A stretch of 64,000 bases of DNA from the NCBI RefSeq assembly GCF_005862305.2, contig NZ_CP054022.1, forward strand, positions 868,001 to 932,000. The letters are read 5' to 3'. Below, piece after piece: positions 8,755 through 17,239 of this stretch (position 1 is its first letter; each line of letters starts with the position of its first letter). The notes beneath the pieces are model-generated. The model was not told the origin of the DNA and searched no databases. It worked only from the letters and a program-made list of their open reading frames with translations. A program made the translations under genes and the position numbers. The DNA comes from Rhizobium indicum. GTDB taxonomy: Bacteria; Pseudomonadota; Alphaproteobacteria; Rhizobiales; Rhizobiaceae.

Positions 8755-9459
8755 TCAGCTTTCCGCAGGAATGCCCCCGGCCGCGATGATGGCCTCGGGC
8801 GTGTCGACGTCGATCTGCGCCGCGTCGCCAATCTCGACCTCAATCACCGGCAGCCCAGAGGTTTTGATCAGATAGCGGGCGCCGACATCGCCCTTCAGCC
8901 GCAGAACGGCATCGTTCAGCGACCGCGGCAGGATAACGGGATTTCCGCGCTTGCCCTGCGAGACGGCACGAACGATCGATGCACCCTTGCCATCTTGAAA
9001 GGCCGTAATCAACCGGTTGAGATCGCTGCTGGTCACACCCGGCATGTCCGCGAGCATGACGAGGACACCGTCGGCACCATTCGCCTCGGCAGAGGCAAAG
9101 CCTATCACCAGGGAGCTTGCCATCCCGGACGCGTAATCCCGATTTGCGACGATGTTCAATTGGAGATCGGAGAGTGCCTTGCGGATGTCGTCCTGGCGGT
9201 GGCCGACGACCACAGTGACGGATTCGGCATGACTATTGCTCGCAGTCACCGCCGAACGGCGGACGAGCGGGATCCCGTCAAACTCGGCCAGCAGCTTGTG
9301 GCCGCCGTTCGGGCCCAAGCGCGTCGCCATACCGGCAGCCAGAAGTACGATCGCCACTATTGGCTTCACCGCGACTTCTACTCCAAGGTCTGACATGGCA
9401 TCGGCCGCGTCTGGATCTCCATCGGGCGCCCGCCACCCATTCGAATATATCATTTTCAT
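8755..9459 (-). CDS. MocA/MobA-like nucleotidyltransferase (molybdenum cofactor cytidylyltransferase)
   Basis: A 234-aa NTP-transferase-fold protein. The nucleotide loop VLLAAGMATRLG is followed by HKLL, and later come the VMLADMPGVT metal-binding block and GNPVILP. Relatives add CMP (MocA) to molybdopterin for xanthine-dehydrogenase-type enzymes. ATG 9459 is preceded by GAGAG; a GTG at 9471 overlaps the upstream stop, and a start at 9396 would give a more usual N-terminus. It is the last gene of the leftward run with split XdhC. In related genomes this domain is, to my knowledge, often fused behind a molybdopterin-binding domain. Confidence 0.75.
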   Translation of the reverse strand: MKMIYSNGWRAPDGDPDAADAMSDLGVEVAVKPIVAIVLLAAGMATRLGPNGGHKLLAEFDGIPLVRRSAVTASNSHAESVTVVVGHRQDDIRKALSDLQLNIVANRDYASGMASSLVIGFASAEANGADGVLVMLADMPGVTSSDLNRLITAFQDGKGASIVRAVSQGKRGNPVILPRSLNDAVLRLKGDVGARYLIKTSGLPVIEVEIGDAAQIDVDTPEAIIAAGGIPAES

Positions 9460-9467
9460 CGGGACTC

Positions 9468-9932
9468 TCACCCGCCAGAATGCGCAGGCTCGTCGATCTT
9501 CGAGCGATGAACCGCTTGCGGAATGATTTTGAAGGTCGCGATCATCGTACCGATGCCAACCCCTGCGTGGTCGGCCAGGCAGGCGAAGGCAATCGCCGGC
9601 GCGATGGCATTGAGCCTGTCGACCGCTGCTTTGTCGATCGCGAATGTACCCTTGACGGTCGAGTGGACGTTGACCCGGCCCGTCGTCGCCTTGGACAACT
9701 TTATATCTTCAGTGGCGATTGATTGTCCCAGCATGTAGGCGGCCTGGTCTTCTCCCACATCATCCGTGTTCATGCGCGCATCCGTTACGTGGCGAAGCTC
9801 AGCCTGCTTCAGCCGCGCGAGGTCGCAGTCTTTCAGAACATGGCCTTTCGAAAAAGTGCCTTCGGGCAACCTCAGCGAATGAGCAACCACACGCCCGTTA
9901 GCGTCGTCGACGGATAACTGACCGAATTTCAT
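9468..9932 (-). CDS. Molybdopterin-binding domain protein, N-terminal module only
   Basis: A 154-aa protein beginning MKFGQLSVDDANGRVVAHSLRLP, with DVGEDQAA, VNVHSTVKGTF and GTMIATFKIIPQAV. This is the N-terminal segment of the molybdopterin-binding/MocA-like fusion proteins of alphaproteobacteria, which are more than 500 residues long. Here it ends after about 140 family residues, and the MocA-like gene starts in another frame across a GTGA overlap. The central MoaB-like domain seems to be missing. The start overlaps the upstream XdhC stop (ATGA). Function as a free module is uncertain; it may be a reduced but coupled pair. Confidence 0.6.
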   Translation of the reverse strand: MKFGQLSVDDANGRVVAHSLRLPEGTFSKGHVLKDCDLARLKQAELRHVTDARMNTDDVGEDQAAYMLGQSIATEDIKLSKATTGRVNVHSTVKGTFAIDKAAVDRLNAIAPAIAFACLADHAGVGIGTMIATFKIIPQAVHRSKIDEPAHSGG

Positions 9933-10636
9933 GGTGCTCCATCCCCAGATAACGAAAGAGGGCGCGACCGCAGTGCTTGAATGACTTCGCCCAATATCGC
10001 CACGGCGATCTCGGCCGGATTGGAAGCCCCGATATCGAGCCCGATCGGAGCATGAATGGCTGAAAGCGCATCGGGGGTGAAACCTTTCAACGCAAGCCTG
10101 TCGGTCCTCGCAGCATGCGTCTTTCTGCTACCGAGCGCGCCGATGTAGAAGCAGCCCGTCCGCAACGCCTCCGCTAGCGGAAGATCATCGATCTTCGGAT
10201 CATGGGTGAGTGCAACCAAGGCCGTGTAACGGTCGAGCGGGTCGAGCAGAAAAACATCGGCAGGCCAGTCGGTGAAGAGCGGCACACCAGGGAAGCGTTC
10301 GCTAGTCGCAAAGGCCGTGCGCGGATCGATGATGCGCACATCGAAACCGGCAAGCCCTGCTATCTGCGTCAGATACTGGCCAATGTGCACGGCGCCAATA
10401 ATGGCGATACGCGGCGCAGGTAAATAGACGTTCAGGAACCCTCTGCCCTCGGTTGCATCGAACGCCATCGAGCGGCCGGAGCGAAAGGCATCTTCGATCA
10501 AATCTGCGATCGGCCCGTCAAGCGGATCACCCTCTAGAACGATGCGTTCGGTATGACTGTCAAGATCAGCCAGCAGAATCGCAGCGATCCGTTTGCGGCG
10601 CGCAGCGTTTAGGCGTTGCAGGCTGGCAAGCTGCAT
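9929..10636 (-). CDS. XdhC/CoxI family protein, Rossmann (C-terminal) half
   Basis: A 235-aa protein corresponding to the C-terminal XdhC domain. RIAIIGAVHIGQYL is the nucleotide-binding fold start, followed by VRIIDPRTAFATSERFP, the VALTHDPKIDD motif with its conserved His-Asp, and YIGALGSRKTHAAR. XdhC proteins bind molybdenum cofactor, aid its sulfuration and insert it into xanthine-dehydrogenase-family enzymes. The other half is encoded by the upstream gene, with a one-base overlap. The likely client is NicB further along the same strand. Confidence 0.85.
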   Translation of the reverse strand: MQLASLQRLNAARRKRIAAILLADLDSHTERIVLEGDPLDGPIADLIEDAFRSGRSMAFDATEGRGFLNVYLPAPRIAIIGAVHIGQYLTQIAGLAGFDVRIIDPRTAFATSERFPGVPLFTDWPADVFLLDPLDRYTALVALTHDPKIDDLPLAEALRTGCFYIGALGSRKTHAARTDRLALKGFTPDALSAIHAPIGLDIGASNPAEIAVAILGEVIQALRSRPLSLSGDGAP

Positions 10637-10965
10637 CAGTCGAGCCTTTCGACATAAACGCGGATACGCCCGCCACAGGACAGCCCAAGGCGCCAGGCGG
10701 TCTCGTCCGTGACGCCGAACTCTAGCATCTGCGCCGTGCCACCGGCAATCACATCGAGCGCGGCCGTGACGACCGCACCTTCGACACAGCCGCCGGAAAC
10801 CGAGCCTTCGAAATTGCCATCTGCGTCGACGACCAGATGGCTGCCAACAGGACGTGGAGCCGAGCCCCAGGTTTCGATGACCGTTGCGATGGCAACGGCG
10901 CGACTTTCATCTATCCATGTCTCGGCCGTCAATAGCGGATCGTTTGGATGTGATACAGTTGTCAT
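10636..10965 (-). CDS. XdhC/CoxI family protein, N-terminal half
   Basis: A 109-aa protein matching the XdhC N-terminal domain: AIATVIETWGSAPRPVGSHLVV, then GSVSGGCVEGAV, then LGLSCGGRIRVYVE. The cysteines in SGGCVEG and LSCGG are conserved. The ATG at 10965 overlaps the TGA of the GH3 gene (ATGA), so translation is coupled to a glycosidase. An in-frame start at 10986 would extend into the GH3 gene. Split XdhC genes are common in CoxI/CoxF-type operons. Confidence 0.85.
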   Translation of the reverse strand: MTTVSHPNDPLLTAETWIDESRAVAIATVIETWGSAPRPVGSHLVVDADGNFEGSVSGGCVEGAVVTAALDVIAGGTAQMLEFGVTDETAWRLGLSCGGRIRVYVERLD

Positions 10966-13325
10966 TCCAGCGAATCTTCCACGCAAGTGTCGTTCAAGCT
11001 CGCGAAGACCAGGGCGATATCCGCCTCCCTGACGCTATCGCCGACGTACCAGCTCAGGGTGTCATAAAAGCCGAGGAAAGAGCCCTTTGTCTTCGCGAGA
11101 AGCGCCCTGGCTTCCGCACTGGAGATCGAAAGCGTGGCGACAAAGAAGTCAACCAGAGCGGCCTCGGCCTTCGGATGGGCAAATATCAGCGCCGGTGGAG
11201 AGTTGGGCAAAAGCACGTGCAGTCCTGGACGTTCCGGCCGGCATGGTAGAATGGCCTCCAGAAGCATATCACGTGATGATGCACCCACTTCTATGACGAA
11301 AGCCTCCGCATCCAGCACCCATGCGGAGCGGACGGCGTCGAAGTACTGGAAGTCCCGCTCAACGAGGGTAAGGGGCACCGTCTTCGCCTCGCCGGGCTCC
11401 AGATACAGTTTGCAGAAGGCTTTGAGTTCACGGATCGGCCGTTTTAAGCCGGGTTTCACCGGGCGAACGTAGAGTTGAATGATCTCCTTGCCCGCGACAG
11501 ATCCAGTGTTGCGGATAGTAACGCTCGCAGTACAGGCCACGCCCGGAGCGACTTCCTGTATGTCGATCCAGAGATTCTCATAGCTGAAGGTCGTGTAGCT
11601 GAGACCGTGCCCGAAGGGAAACGCCGGGGCGATTGCCTTGAGATCGTAGAAGCGATAGCCGACGAAAACACCCTCGCTATAGAGATGGCGCCCATGCTCA
11701 CCAGGATAGGTGTGCCAGCCGGGAATGTCCCGCATCCGCACGGGCATGCTGGCAGAGAGTTTGCCGCAGGGGTTCTGCTCGCCAAACAGAACGCGGGCAA
11801 TGGCTTCGCCGCCGCCCTGTCCGGCGTAGAACGCGGCGAGCACGGCATCGACATCCTCGAGCCACGGCATTTCGACGGCATCCGGCATCGAGAGCACCAC
11901 GATTACCTTGCAACCGGATGCAGCCAGCGCATGAAGGAGGGCGTCGTGGGTGGCGGCCAGCTTCAGTGTGTCGCGGTCGTTGCCCTCGCCGTGCCGGCTC
12001 TTCTCGTTTTCCGCAAACACCACTGTGAAATCGGCAGAAGACGCCGCCACGACGGTCGCCTCGATCAACGCCTGCATATTGACCTCTGCGGCAGAGGGGA
12101 ATGGCAGATGCTGCACCTCGAAGTCGGCGCCTGCCCGCGCGGCAATCTGAACGAAGGGGCTGTCGACGCGATAGGGATTGGTCGTGGCCGAACCGGAACC
12201 TTGGATCACGGGAATGGTAGCGCCGTCACCAACGACGAGGAGCCGGCCGGTGCTATTCGGATCAAGCGGCAATGTCCTGCCTTCGTTGCGCAGCAAGACG
12301 ATCGATTCCGCTGCAATCTCCCGCGACAGAGCGTGGTGCCGGTCGAGATCGATGACCGTGTCGCGCCGCTCATGCATCTTGCATTTGCGCACGAACGCCA
12401 GAACCTTAGCGCAGGCGGCATCGACCACCTCGGGCGCCAGATCACCAGCCTCGATCGCCGCCCGCAGGCGGGCCTTGCGTGGCTGGCTTTCCGGCATGTC
12501 GAGATCAGTCCCGGCAGCGAGCGCCGCACCACGGTCCTTAATCGCGTGCCAATCGGAGACGACCAGCCCGTCATAGCCCCATTCCTCGCGCAACACAGTG
12601 CTGAGCAACCATTGATTTTCTGCTGCCTGGATGCCGTTCAACCGGTTGTAAGCGCTCATCACCGTCCAGGGCGCGCTCTTTCCGATCACTCGTTCGAAGC
12701 CCGCCAGATAGATTTCGCGAAGAGCCCGTTCATCGACATCGGAGCTGGTCGTTGTCCGGTCGATCTCGGAATTGTTGCAGGCAAAATGCTTCAACGAGGC
12801 GCCGACGCCATTGTCTTGCAGGCCCGAGATGACGGCTGCGGCAATGTTCCCGCTGATGAGGGGGTCCTCGGAGTAGTATTCATAGGCGCGGCCGGCAAGC
12901 GGCGTGCGGCGGATATTGATGCCGGGCCCAAGCAGGAGATGAACGCCAAATTCCTGGCATTCCGCCGCCAGCGCCTCCCCCATGCGGTAGGCCAGATCGA
13001 CATCCCAGGAACAGCCAAGCAGATTGCCGTTTGGAAAGCAGGTTGCAGGACGTGTCGCGCCGAACATGCCGCCTGATGCATCGGCTTGTTGGCCGACAAC
13101 CGCCAGAAACGCCCGTAGGCTGTCTTCGTCATTGTCGCCGGCGTCGATCTGGGTTGTGGAGTAGCGAACGCCATGGGCACCATCGGTCATGACAATCGAT
13201 GGAATACCGAGCCGTGGGATCGATGCGGTTTTCCACAGCCCGCGTCCGCTCAGAAGATCAACCTTTTCGGCAACCGTCATCTGGCCGACAAGCGACTTGA
13301 TTTCGTCTTCGCTGGGCTGAAACAT
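10962..13325 (-). CDS. Glycoside hydrolase family 3 beta-glucosidase-like enzyme
   Basis: A 787-aa GH3 protein without signal peptide, so cytoplasmic. The N-terminal barrel carries IVMTDGAHGVR, LLLGPGINIRRTPLAGRAYE, KHFACNNSEIDR and the nucleophile block LVVSDWHAI (Asp). The second domain includes IVLLRNEGRTLPL and the C-terminal fibronectin-III-like domain follows FGHGLSYTTFSY. Family members remove terminal beta-linked sugars from oligosaccharides or aglycones. It follows the MarR gene by 39 bp and overlaps the XdhC gene, an unusual partner. Substrate is unknown; a sugar conjugate imported by the upstream ABC transporter is a reasonable inference. Confidence 0.9.
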   Translation of the reverse strand: MFQPSEDEIKSLVGQMTVAEKVDLLSGRGLWKTASIPRLGIPSIVMTDGAHGVRYSTTQIDAGDNDEDSLRAFLAVVGQQADASGGMFGATRPATCFPNGNLLGCSWDVDLAYRMGEALAAECQEFGVHLLLGPGINIRRTPLAGRAYEYYSEDPLISGNIAAAVISGLQDNGVGASLKHFACNNSEIDRTTTSSDVDERALREIYLAGFERVIGKSAPWTVMSAYNRLNGIQAAENQWLLSTVLREEWGYDGLVVSDWHAIKDRGAALAAGTDLDMPESQPRKARLRAAIEAGDLAPEVVDAACAKVLAFVRKCKMHERRDTVIDLDRHHALSREIAAESIVLLRNEGRTLPLDPNSTGRLLVVGDGATIPVIQGSGSATTNPYRVDSPFVQIAARAGADFEVQHLPFPSAAEVNMQALIEATVVAASSADFTVVFAENEKSRHGEGNDRDTLKLAATHDALLHALAASGCKVIVVLSMPDAVEMPWLEDVDAVLAAFYAGQGGGEAIARVLFGEQNPCGKLSASMPVRMRDIPGWHTYPGEHGRHLYSEGVFVGYRFYDLKAIAPAFPFGHGLSYTTFSYENLWIDIQEVAPGVACTASVTIRNTGSVAGKEIIQLYVRPVKPGLKRPIRELKAFCKLYLEPGEAKTVPLTLVERDFQYFDAVRSAWVLDAEAFVIEVGASSRDMLLEAILPCRPERPGLHVLLPNSPPALIFAHPKAEAALVDFFVATLSISSAEARALLAKTKGSFLGFYDTLSWYVGDSVREADIALVFASLNDTCVEDSLE

Positions 13326-13364
13326 GGTATTCTCTCGATTTGTAGAAACAGTCGTGGTCTCTTA

Positions 13365-13844
13365 TCAACAGATCTTCTGCAGGAGCTCCATCAGCATCAT
13401 CCGCTCAGCAAGCGTCAGCGTGCTCAGCGTTTCCTGCGAGATCTGCAGTGCGACCGACAGGTTGCGAGCCACTGTCGCCTCGCCTTCCGGCGTCAGCGTC
13501 AGCACCAGCCGGCGCGCGTCGGTGGCGTCGGGTGCGGTGTGCACCAGCCCACGTTTTACCAGACGGTCGACGACGCCCTTGATGGTCGCCATATCCATGG
13601 CGGTCTCGCGGCCGAGGTTGCCCTGCGAGCAGGGCTGCAGGTCCTGCAGCCTGACGAGCGCCGCCCACTGGGTGGTGGTCAGCCTTTCCGCCATCAGGCT
13701 CGCAAAGATCGCCACGTGCCGCTGGTTGGCCTGGCGTAGGTAGAAGCCGATCTGCTCGCCAAGCGTATACTGTACCTGCTGGCTCTGCGCCTCGGTCGCT
13801 GCGGTCTTTTGTCGGCCGCTTTTGTCTTTGAACGGAACGTCCAT
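13365..13844 (-). CDS. MarR family transcriptional regulator, NicR-like paralogue
   Basis: A 159-aa winged-helix regulator. The core LTTTQWAALVRLQDL...TAMDMATIKGVVDRLVKRGLV is the MarR recognition region and DARRLVLTLTPEGEA is the wing. ATG 13844 has GAGAG seven bases upstream. It resembles the regulator at 32697-33179 in the EQIGFYLRQANQRHVAIF opening and in the closing leucine-rich helix, so the two are probably paralogues. It lies inside the operon that begins with the polyamine-type transporter and may sense the same or a related aromatic acid. Confidence 0.85.
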   Translation of the reverse strand: MDVPFKDKSGRQKTAATEAQSQQVQYTLGEQIGFYLRQANQRHVAIFASLMAERLTTTQWAALVRLQDLQPCSQGNLGRETAMDMATIKGVVDRLVKRGLVHTAPDATDARRLVLTLTPEGEATVARNLSVALQISQETLSTLTLAERMMLMELLQKIC

Positions 13845-13899
13845 CGGATCTCTCAAATCTGCCTGTTCATCGTCGTGACCGGCAATGGCGCTGCCGAAT

Positions 13900-14499
13900 T
13901 TACTCTCGCCATAATTTCAGAATGGCTTCTGTCGTTAGAATTTCAATCTGCTCCGAAAGCCTTGGCGCCAGGATCTCGATGACCATGGCGTGCGCCTTCA
14001 AGTCGCCGCTTGCCAGTGCGTCCTCGGCGAGGATGACCCGGTAGCCGGCGTCGACCGCATCAAGAACGCTCGCGTAGACGCAGACGTCGGTCTCGACCCC
14101 CGAGAAAATCAGCGTGTCCGTTGCCGATCCTTGCAGCCGCTCTAAAAAACCGGGCGAGCCAAAGACCGAGTAGGTCTCCTTGTCCACGATAGACCCTGGA
14201 CCGGCGATCGCCGAAAGCGGCGCCACCAGATCCAGCATGGCGACATCGAGCTCATCCAGCGTCACGGATGACCAGCGACGATAGTAGGTCTTCCAGCGAC
14301 CCGTGGCATTTTCGGCACTTTGGGGCACCATGAAGCGAGCAAAGACAGTCTCAGCGGGCTGCGCTTTGCTGAGCGCCACCACATTGGGAAGAATGCCGGC
14401 AATTGCCGGCGTATGCCACGCCGTTTGCTCAGCGAAGAGGCGTTGCATGTCGATGACGACACGCAACGCATTCCTGGAGAGTGGCGCGGGTGCCATCAT
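13900..14499 (-). CDS. Isochorismatase-fold cysteine hydrolase
   Basis: A 199-aa cysteine hydrolase. The triad is visible: Asp in RVVIDMQRLF, Lys in SIVDKETYSVF and Cys in GVETDVCVYAS. The nicotinamidase metal site (Asp followed by HxH) is not evident, so it is more like N-carbamoylsarcosine amidase or general amidohydrolases of this fold. The ATG overlaps the stop of the ATPase gene by one base (TGATG). It probably hydrolyses an amide or imide substrate brought in by the adjacent transporter. Confidence 0.8.
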   Translation of the reverse strand: MMAPAPLSRNALRVVIDMQRLFAEQTAWHTPAIAGILPNVVALSKAQPAETVFARFMVPQSAENATGRWKTYYRRWSSVTLDELDVAMLDLVAPLSAIAGPGSIVDKETYSVFGSPGFLERLQGSATDTLIFSGVETDVCVYASVLDAVDAGYRVILAEDALASGDLKAHAMVIEILAPRLSEQIEILTTEAILKLWRE

Positions 14500-15548
14500 C
14501 AGTCGGCCACCGGGACGGTGTGTTCCGCGGCCCAGGTCAGGGTGATGGTGTCGCCATCGCTCAGGACTTTGCCATCGCGGTTCTGTGCAAACAGCTTCAG
14601 CGGCACACCGTCTGCGGTTTCCAGCAGATAGGACAGCACGGGACCTGCGTAGATGACGGTGGTAATGCGTGCCGTCAGGCCGTTGCCATCCGTCGGACCG
14701 GATGCGATCGACATCTTCTCGGGGCGCACGGCGAGCGTGACGTTCGAACCGCTTGCGGGCAACGTGCCGGTAGTCTGAACTACCGTCCCATCGGCGAGAC
14801 GCACGGCGCCGTTCTCCACGGTGCCGGTGAGGAAGTTGGAGTCGCCGAGGAATTCGGCGGCAAAGCGCGTCAGCGGTCGCTCATAGACGGTTTCCGGCTC
14901 GCCGATCTGGACGATGCGGCCCTTGTCGAGGATCGCTACCTTATCGGACAGCGTCAGCGCCTCTTCCTGGTCGTGGGTGACGAAGATCGTCGTCAGGCCG
15001 CTTTCGCGCTGGATGCGCAACAGTTCGACCTGCATTTCCTGGCGCAGGCGCCGATCGAGCGCCGACAGCGGCTCGTCGAGGAGCAGCACGCTCGGCTTGA
15101 TGACCATGGCGCGGGCAAGCGCAACGCGCTGCTGCTGGCCCCCGGACAACTGCTTGGGCATGCGATCGGCAAAGCCAGGCAGATGCACCATTTCCAGCGC
15201 ACGGTCGACTTCCTTACGGGCGGCGGCGCCCTTGATGCCCCGGCGTTCGAGACCGAAGGCGACGTTCTGGGCAATTGTCATATGCGGGAACAGCGCGTAG
15301 GACTGGAACATCATGCCGATGTTACGGCCCCAGACCGGAATGTCGGTGACATCATTGTTGCCGATCGTGACGACGCCCTGGTCGGGCTTGATAAAGCCCG
15401 CGATGATGCGCAGCAGTGTGGTCTTGCCGGAGCCGGATGGGCCGAGAAGGCTGGTGAAAGAGCCTTCAGGGAACTCGGTGGTGATATCGGACAGGACCGG
15501 TGTGGTGCCGTAGGTCTTGGCGACGGAATTGACTTTAACGTTTGTCAC
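14499..15548 (-). CDS. Spermidine/putrescine-type ABC transporter ATP-binding protein (PotA-like)
   Basis: A 349-aa ATPase. Walker A is GPSGSGKTT, the Q-loop is MMFQSYALFPHMT, the signature is LSGGQQQRVALARAM, Walker B is VLLLDEPLSALD, and a C-terminal TOBE-like domain includes VRPEKM. The GTG at 15548 is preferred because GGAG lies six bases upstream and MTNVKVNSVAKTYG is a family-like beginning; the TTG at 15578 is longer but poorly supported. It overlaps the permease gene by 14 bases. It energises import with the next three genes. Confidence 0.88.
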   Translation of the reverse strand: MTNVKVNSVAKTYGTTPVLSDITTEFPEGSFTSLLGPSGSGKTTLLRIIAGFIKPDQGVVTIGNNDVTDIPVWGRNIGMMFQSYALFPHMTIAQNVAFGLERRGIKGAAARKEVDRALEMVHLPGFADRMPKQLSGGQQQRVALARAMVIKPSVLLLDEPLSALDRRLRQEMQVELLRIQRESGLTTIFVTHDQEEALTLSDKVAILDKGRIVQIGEPETVYERPLTRFAAEFLGDSNFLTGTVENGAVRLADGTVVQTTGTLPASGSNVTLAVRPEKMSIASGPTDGNGLTARITTVIYAGPVLSYLLETADGVPLKLFAQNRDGKVLSDGDTITLTWAAEHTVPVAD

Positions 15549-16314
15549 TTGTGTCTCCGGGCTTGGCGAAGCGCGCAAAAATCAGGATGATCGTCATCGA
15601 GCCGAGCAGAAGCACGGTGGAGATCGCGTTGATTTCAGGGGTGAAGCCCTTGCGGATCGAGGAGTAGATCTGCACCGGCAGGGTGGTGTATCCGGGCGTT
15701 GCGAGGAAGTAGGAAATCACGAACTGGTCGAGCGACACGGCGAAGGCGAAGAGCGCGGCGCCAAGGATGCTCGGATAAAGCAGCGGTAGCGTCACCGAGA
15801 AGAAGGCGTGAACCGGTGTCGAACCAAGGCTCATTGCGGCTTCTTCAAGGTCGGCGCGGATTGTCTTGAAGCCCGTGCCGACGACCAGAACAACGTAGGG
15901 GATGGCGAGTGCCACATGGCCGATCAACAGGGCATGCATGCCGCGCCCGATTCCGGTCCAATAAAAGAAGATCAGCATGGCCGTGCCGGTGATCAGCCAG
16001 GGAATGGCAATCGGCGGCAGCAGCATCAGTTGCAGGAGACTTCTGCCGCGAAAGGTCCGGCGCGACAGCGCAACGGACGCCATGGTACCCAAAGCCGTCG
16101 CCAGAACCGCGGTGATACTCGCGATCACCAGGCTGTTCAGACCCGCCGTCAGAAGGATGCTGTTGTCCCAGAGCGCGTCGTACCATTGCAGCGAGAAATG
16201 GAATGGCAGCTCGTAAAGTGGCGAAGCGTTGAACCCCATCGCCATCATCACGAGAATGGGCGTGTAGAGGAAGATGAGGATAGCGATGAGATAGATTGGA
16301 CCGAGCGTTTTCAT
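15535..16314 (-). CDS. Spermidine/putrescine-type ABC permease (PotC-like)
   Basis: A 259-aa inner membrane permease with about six hydrophobic segments and the EAA loop (DLEEAAMSLGSTPVHAFFSVTLPLL). The ATG at 16314 follows GGAAGGG and starts MKTLGPIYLIAILIFLY; an upstream in-frame start at 16353 lies inside the previous gene. It is ten bases downstream of the PotB-like stop. With PotB it forms the translocation path. Confidence 0.87.
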   Translation of the reverse strand: MKTLGPIYLIAILIFLYTPILVMMAMGFNASPLYELPFHFSLQWYDALWDNSILLTAGLNSLVIASITAVLATALGTMASVALSRRTFRGRSLLQLMLLPPIAIPWLITGTAMLIFFYWTGIGRGMHALLIGHVALAIPYVVLVVGTGFKTIRADLEEAAMSLGSTPVHAFFSVTLPLLYPSILGAALFAFAVSLDQFVISYFLATPGYTTLPVQIYSSIRKGFTPEINAISTVLLLGSMTIILIFARFAKPGDTSDKR

Positions 16315-16324
16315 GATCCCTTCC

Positions 16325-17239
16325 TCAAGCGACCGTCCCGCGGCGCAGGACACCGGAGAAGGTTGCGAAAATTGCGAGCACGACAGCCAGCAGCGTAAAG
16401 GACAACGATGCGCCCAAAGGCCAGTTGAAGGCCTGGGTGAACTGATCCTCGATCACCGTTCCCATGGTCACGCCGACACGACCGCCCAGAATGCGCGGTT
16501 CCATGAATGAACCGATGACCGGAATGAAGATCAAAACGGCGCCGGAGAGCAGTCCGGGAGCCGCAAGCGGCATCAAAATCTTGAACAGGATGGTCCACCA
16601 GCGCGCACCGAGGCTTGAAGCAGCCTCAATGATCGCGTCGTCGATGGCCACCAGCGCTATGTAGCAGGTCAGGATCATGTACGGCAGGTAGCCGTGAACG
16701 AGACCAACCACCACGGCATAGCGCGTGTAGAGAAAGCCGATGGAACCCGCGTCCGGAGCAATCATATGCAGCAGACTGTCGAGAAAGCCGTTTTCGCGCA
16801 GCACCATGGTCCACGAAAAGACGCGCACAAGACCGTTGGTCCAGAATGGCAGGAGAATGAGGATCAATAACATCTCGCGCGTCTTGCCGAAGGTCGAGCG
16901 GACCAGCGCCACGGCCGCCAGGAAACCAAGCACGGCGCAGAACAGCGTCGTCCAGAAGCCGATCAGCAGGGACGTGATGCCGATCCCGACCAGATAGGGT
17001 TGATCGATGAACGCGCGGTACTGCTTCAGCGTAAAGACGATCGGGGCCTTGCCCATCGGTGTCGCCGACATGAAGCTGAACACGAACATGGTCAGCAGCG
17101 GCAGAAAGACGGCAAGTGTCAGCCATCCATAGGTCGGCAGCAGCAGCGCCGTCGTCGAAACCCATGGCGGGAGCGGGCGCCGGCTGCGCGGACCCGAAGG
17201 TCCGCGCTCTGACGCTGATATCAGACGATCATTCTGCAT
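16325..17239 (-). CDS. Spermidine/putrescine-type ABC permease (PotB-like)
   Basis: A 304-aa inner membrane permease with a proline/arginine-rich N-terminus, then TTALLLPTYGWLTLAVFLPLLTMFVFSF as first helix and the EAA loop IIEAASSLGARWWTILFKILMPLAAPG. The ATG at 17239 overlaps the binding-protein gene by 11 bases. Together with the PotC-like subunit it belongs to the opine/polyamine importer class that is abundant in Rhizobiaceae. Confidence 0.87.
   Translation of the reverse strand: MQNDRLISASERGPSGPRSRRPLPPWVSTTALLLPTYGWLTLAVFLPLLTMFVFSFMSATPMGKAPIVFTLKQYRAFIDQPYLVGIGITSLLIGFWTTLFCAVLGFLAAVALVRSTFGKTREMLLILILLPFWTNGLVRVFSWTMVLRENGFLDSLLHMIAPDAGSIGFLYTRYAVVVGLVHGYLPYMILTCYIALVAIDDAIIEAASSLGARWWTILFKILMPLAAPGLLSGAVLIFIPVIGSFMEPRILGGRVGVTMGTVIEDQFTQAFNWPLGASLSFTLLAVVLAIFATFSGVLRRGTVA

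Noticed and set aside
11475..13076. Long open frame (533 codons) antisense to the GH3 gene
   Set aside because: Composition is Arg/Gly/His-rich as expected from a GC-rich antisense frame; no recognisable domain, and the opposite strand encodes a complete GH3 enzyme.
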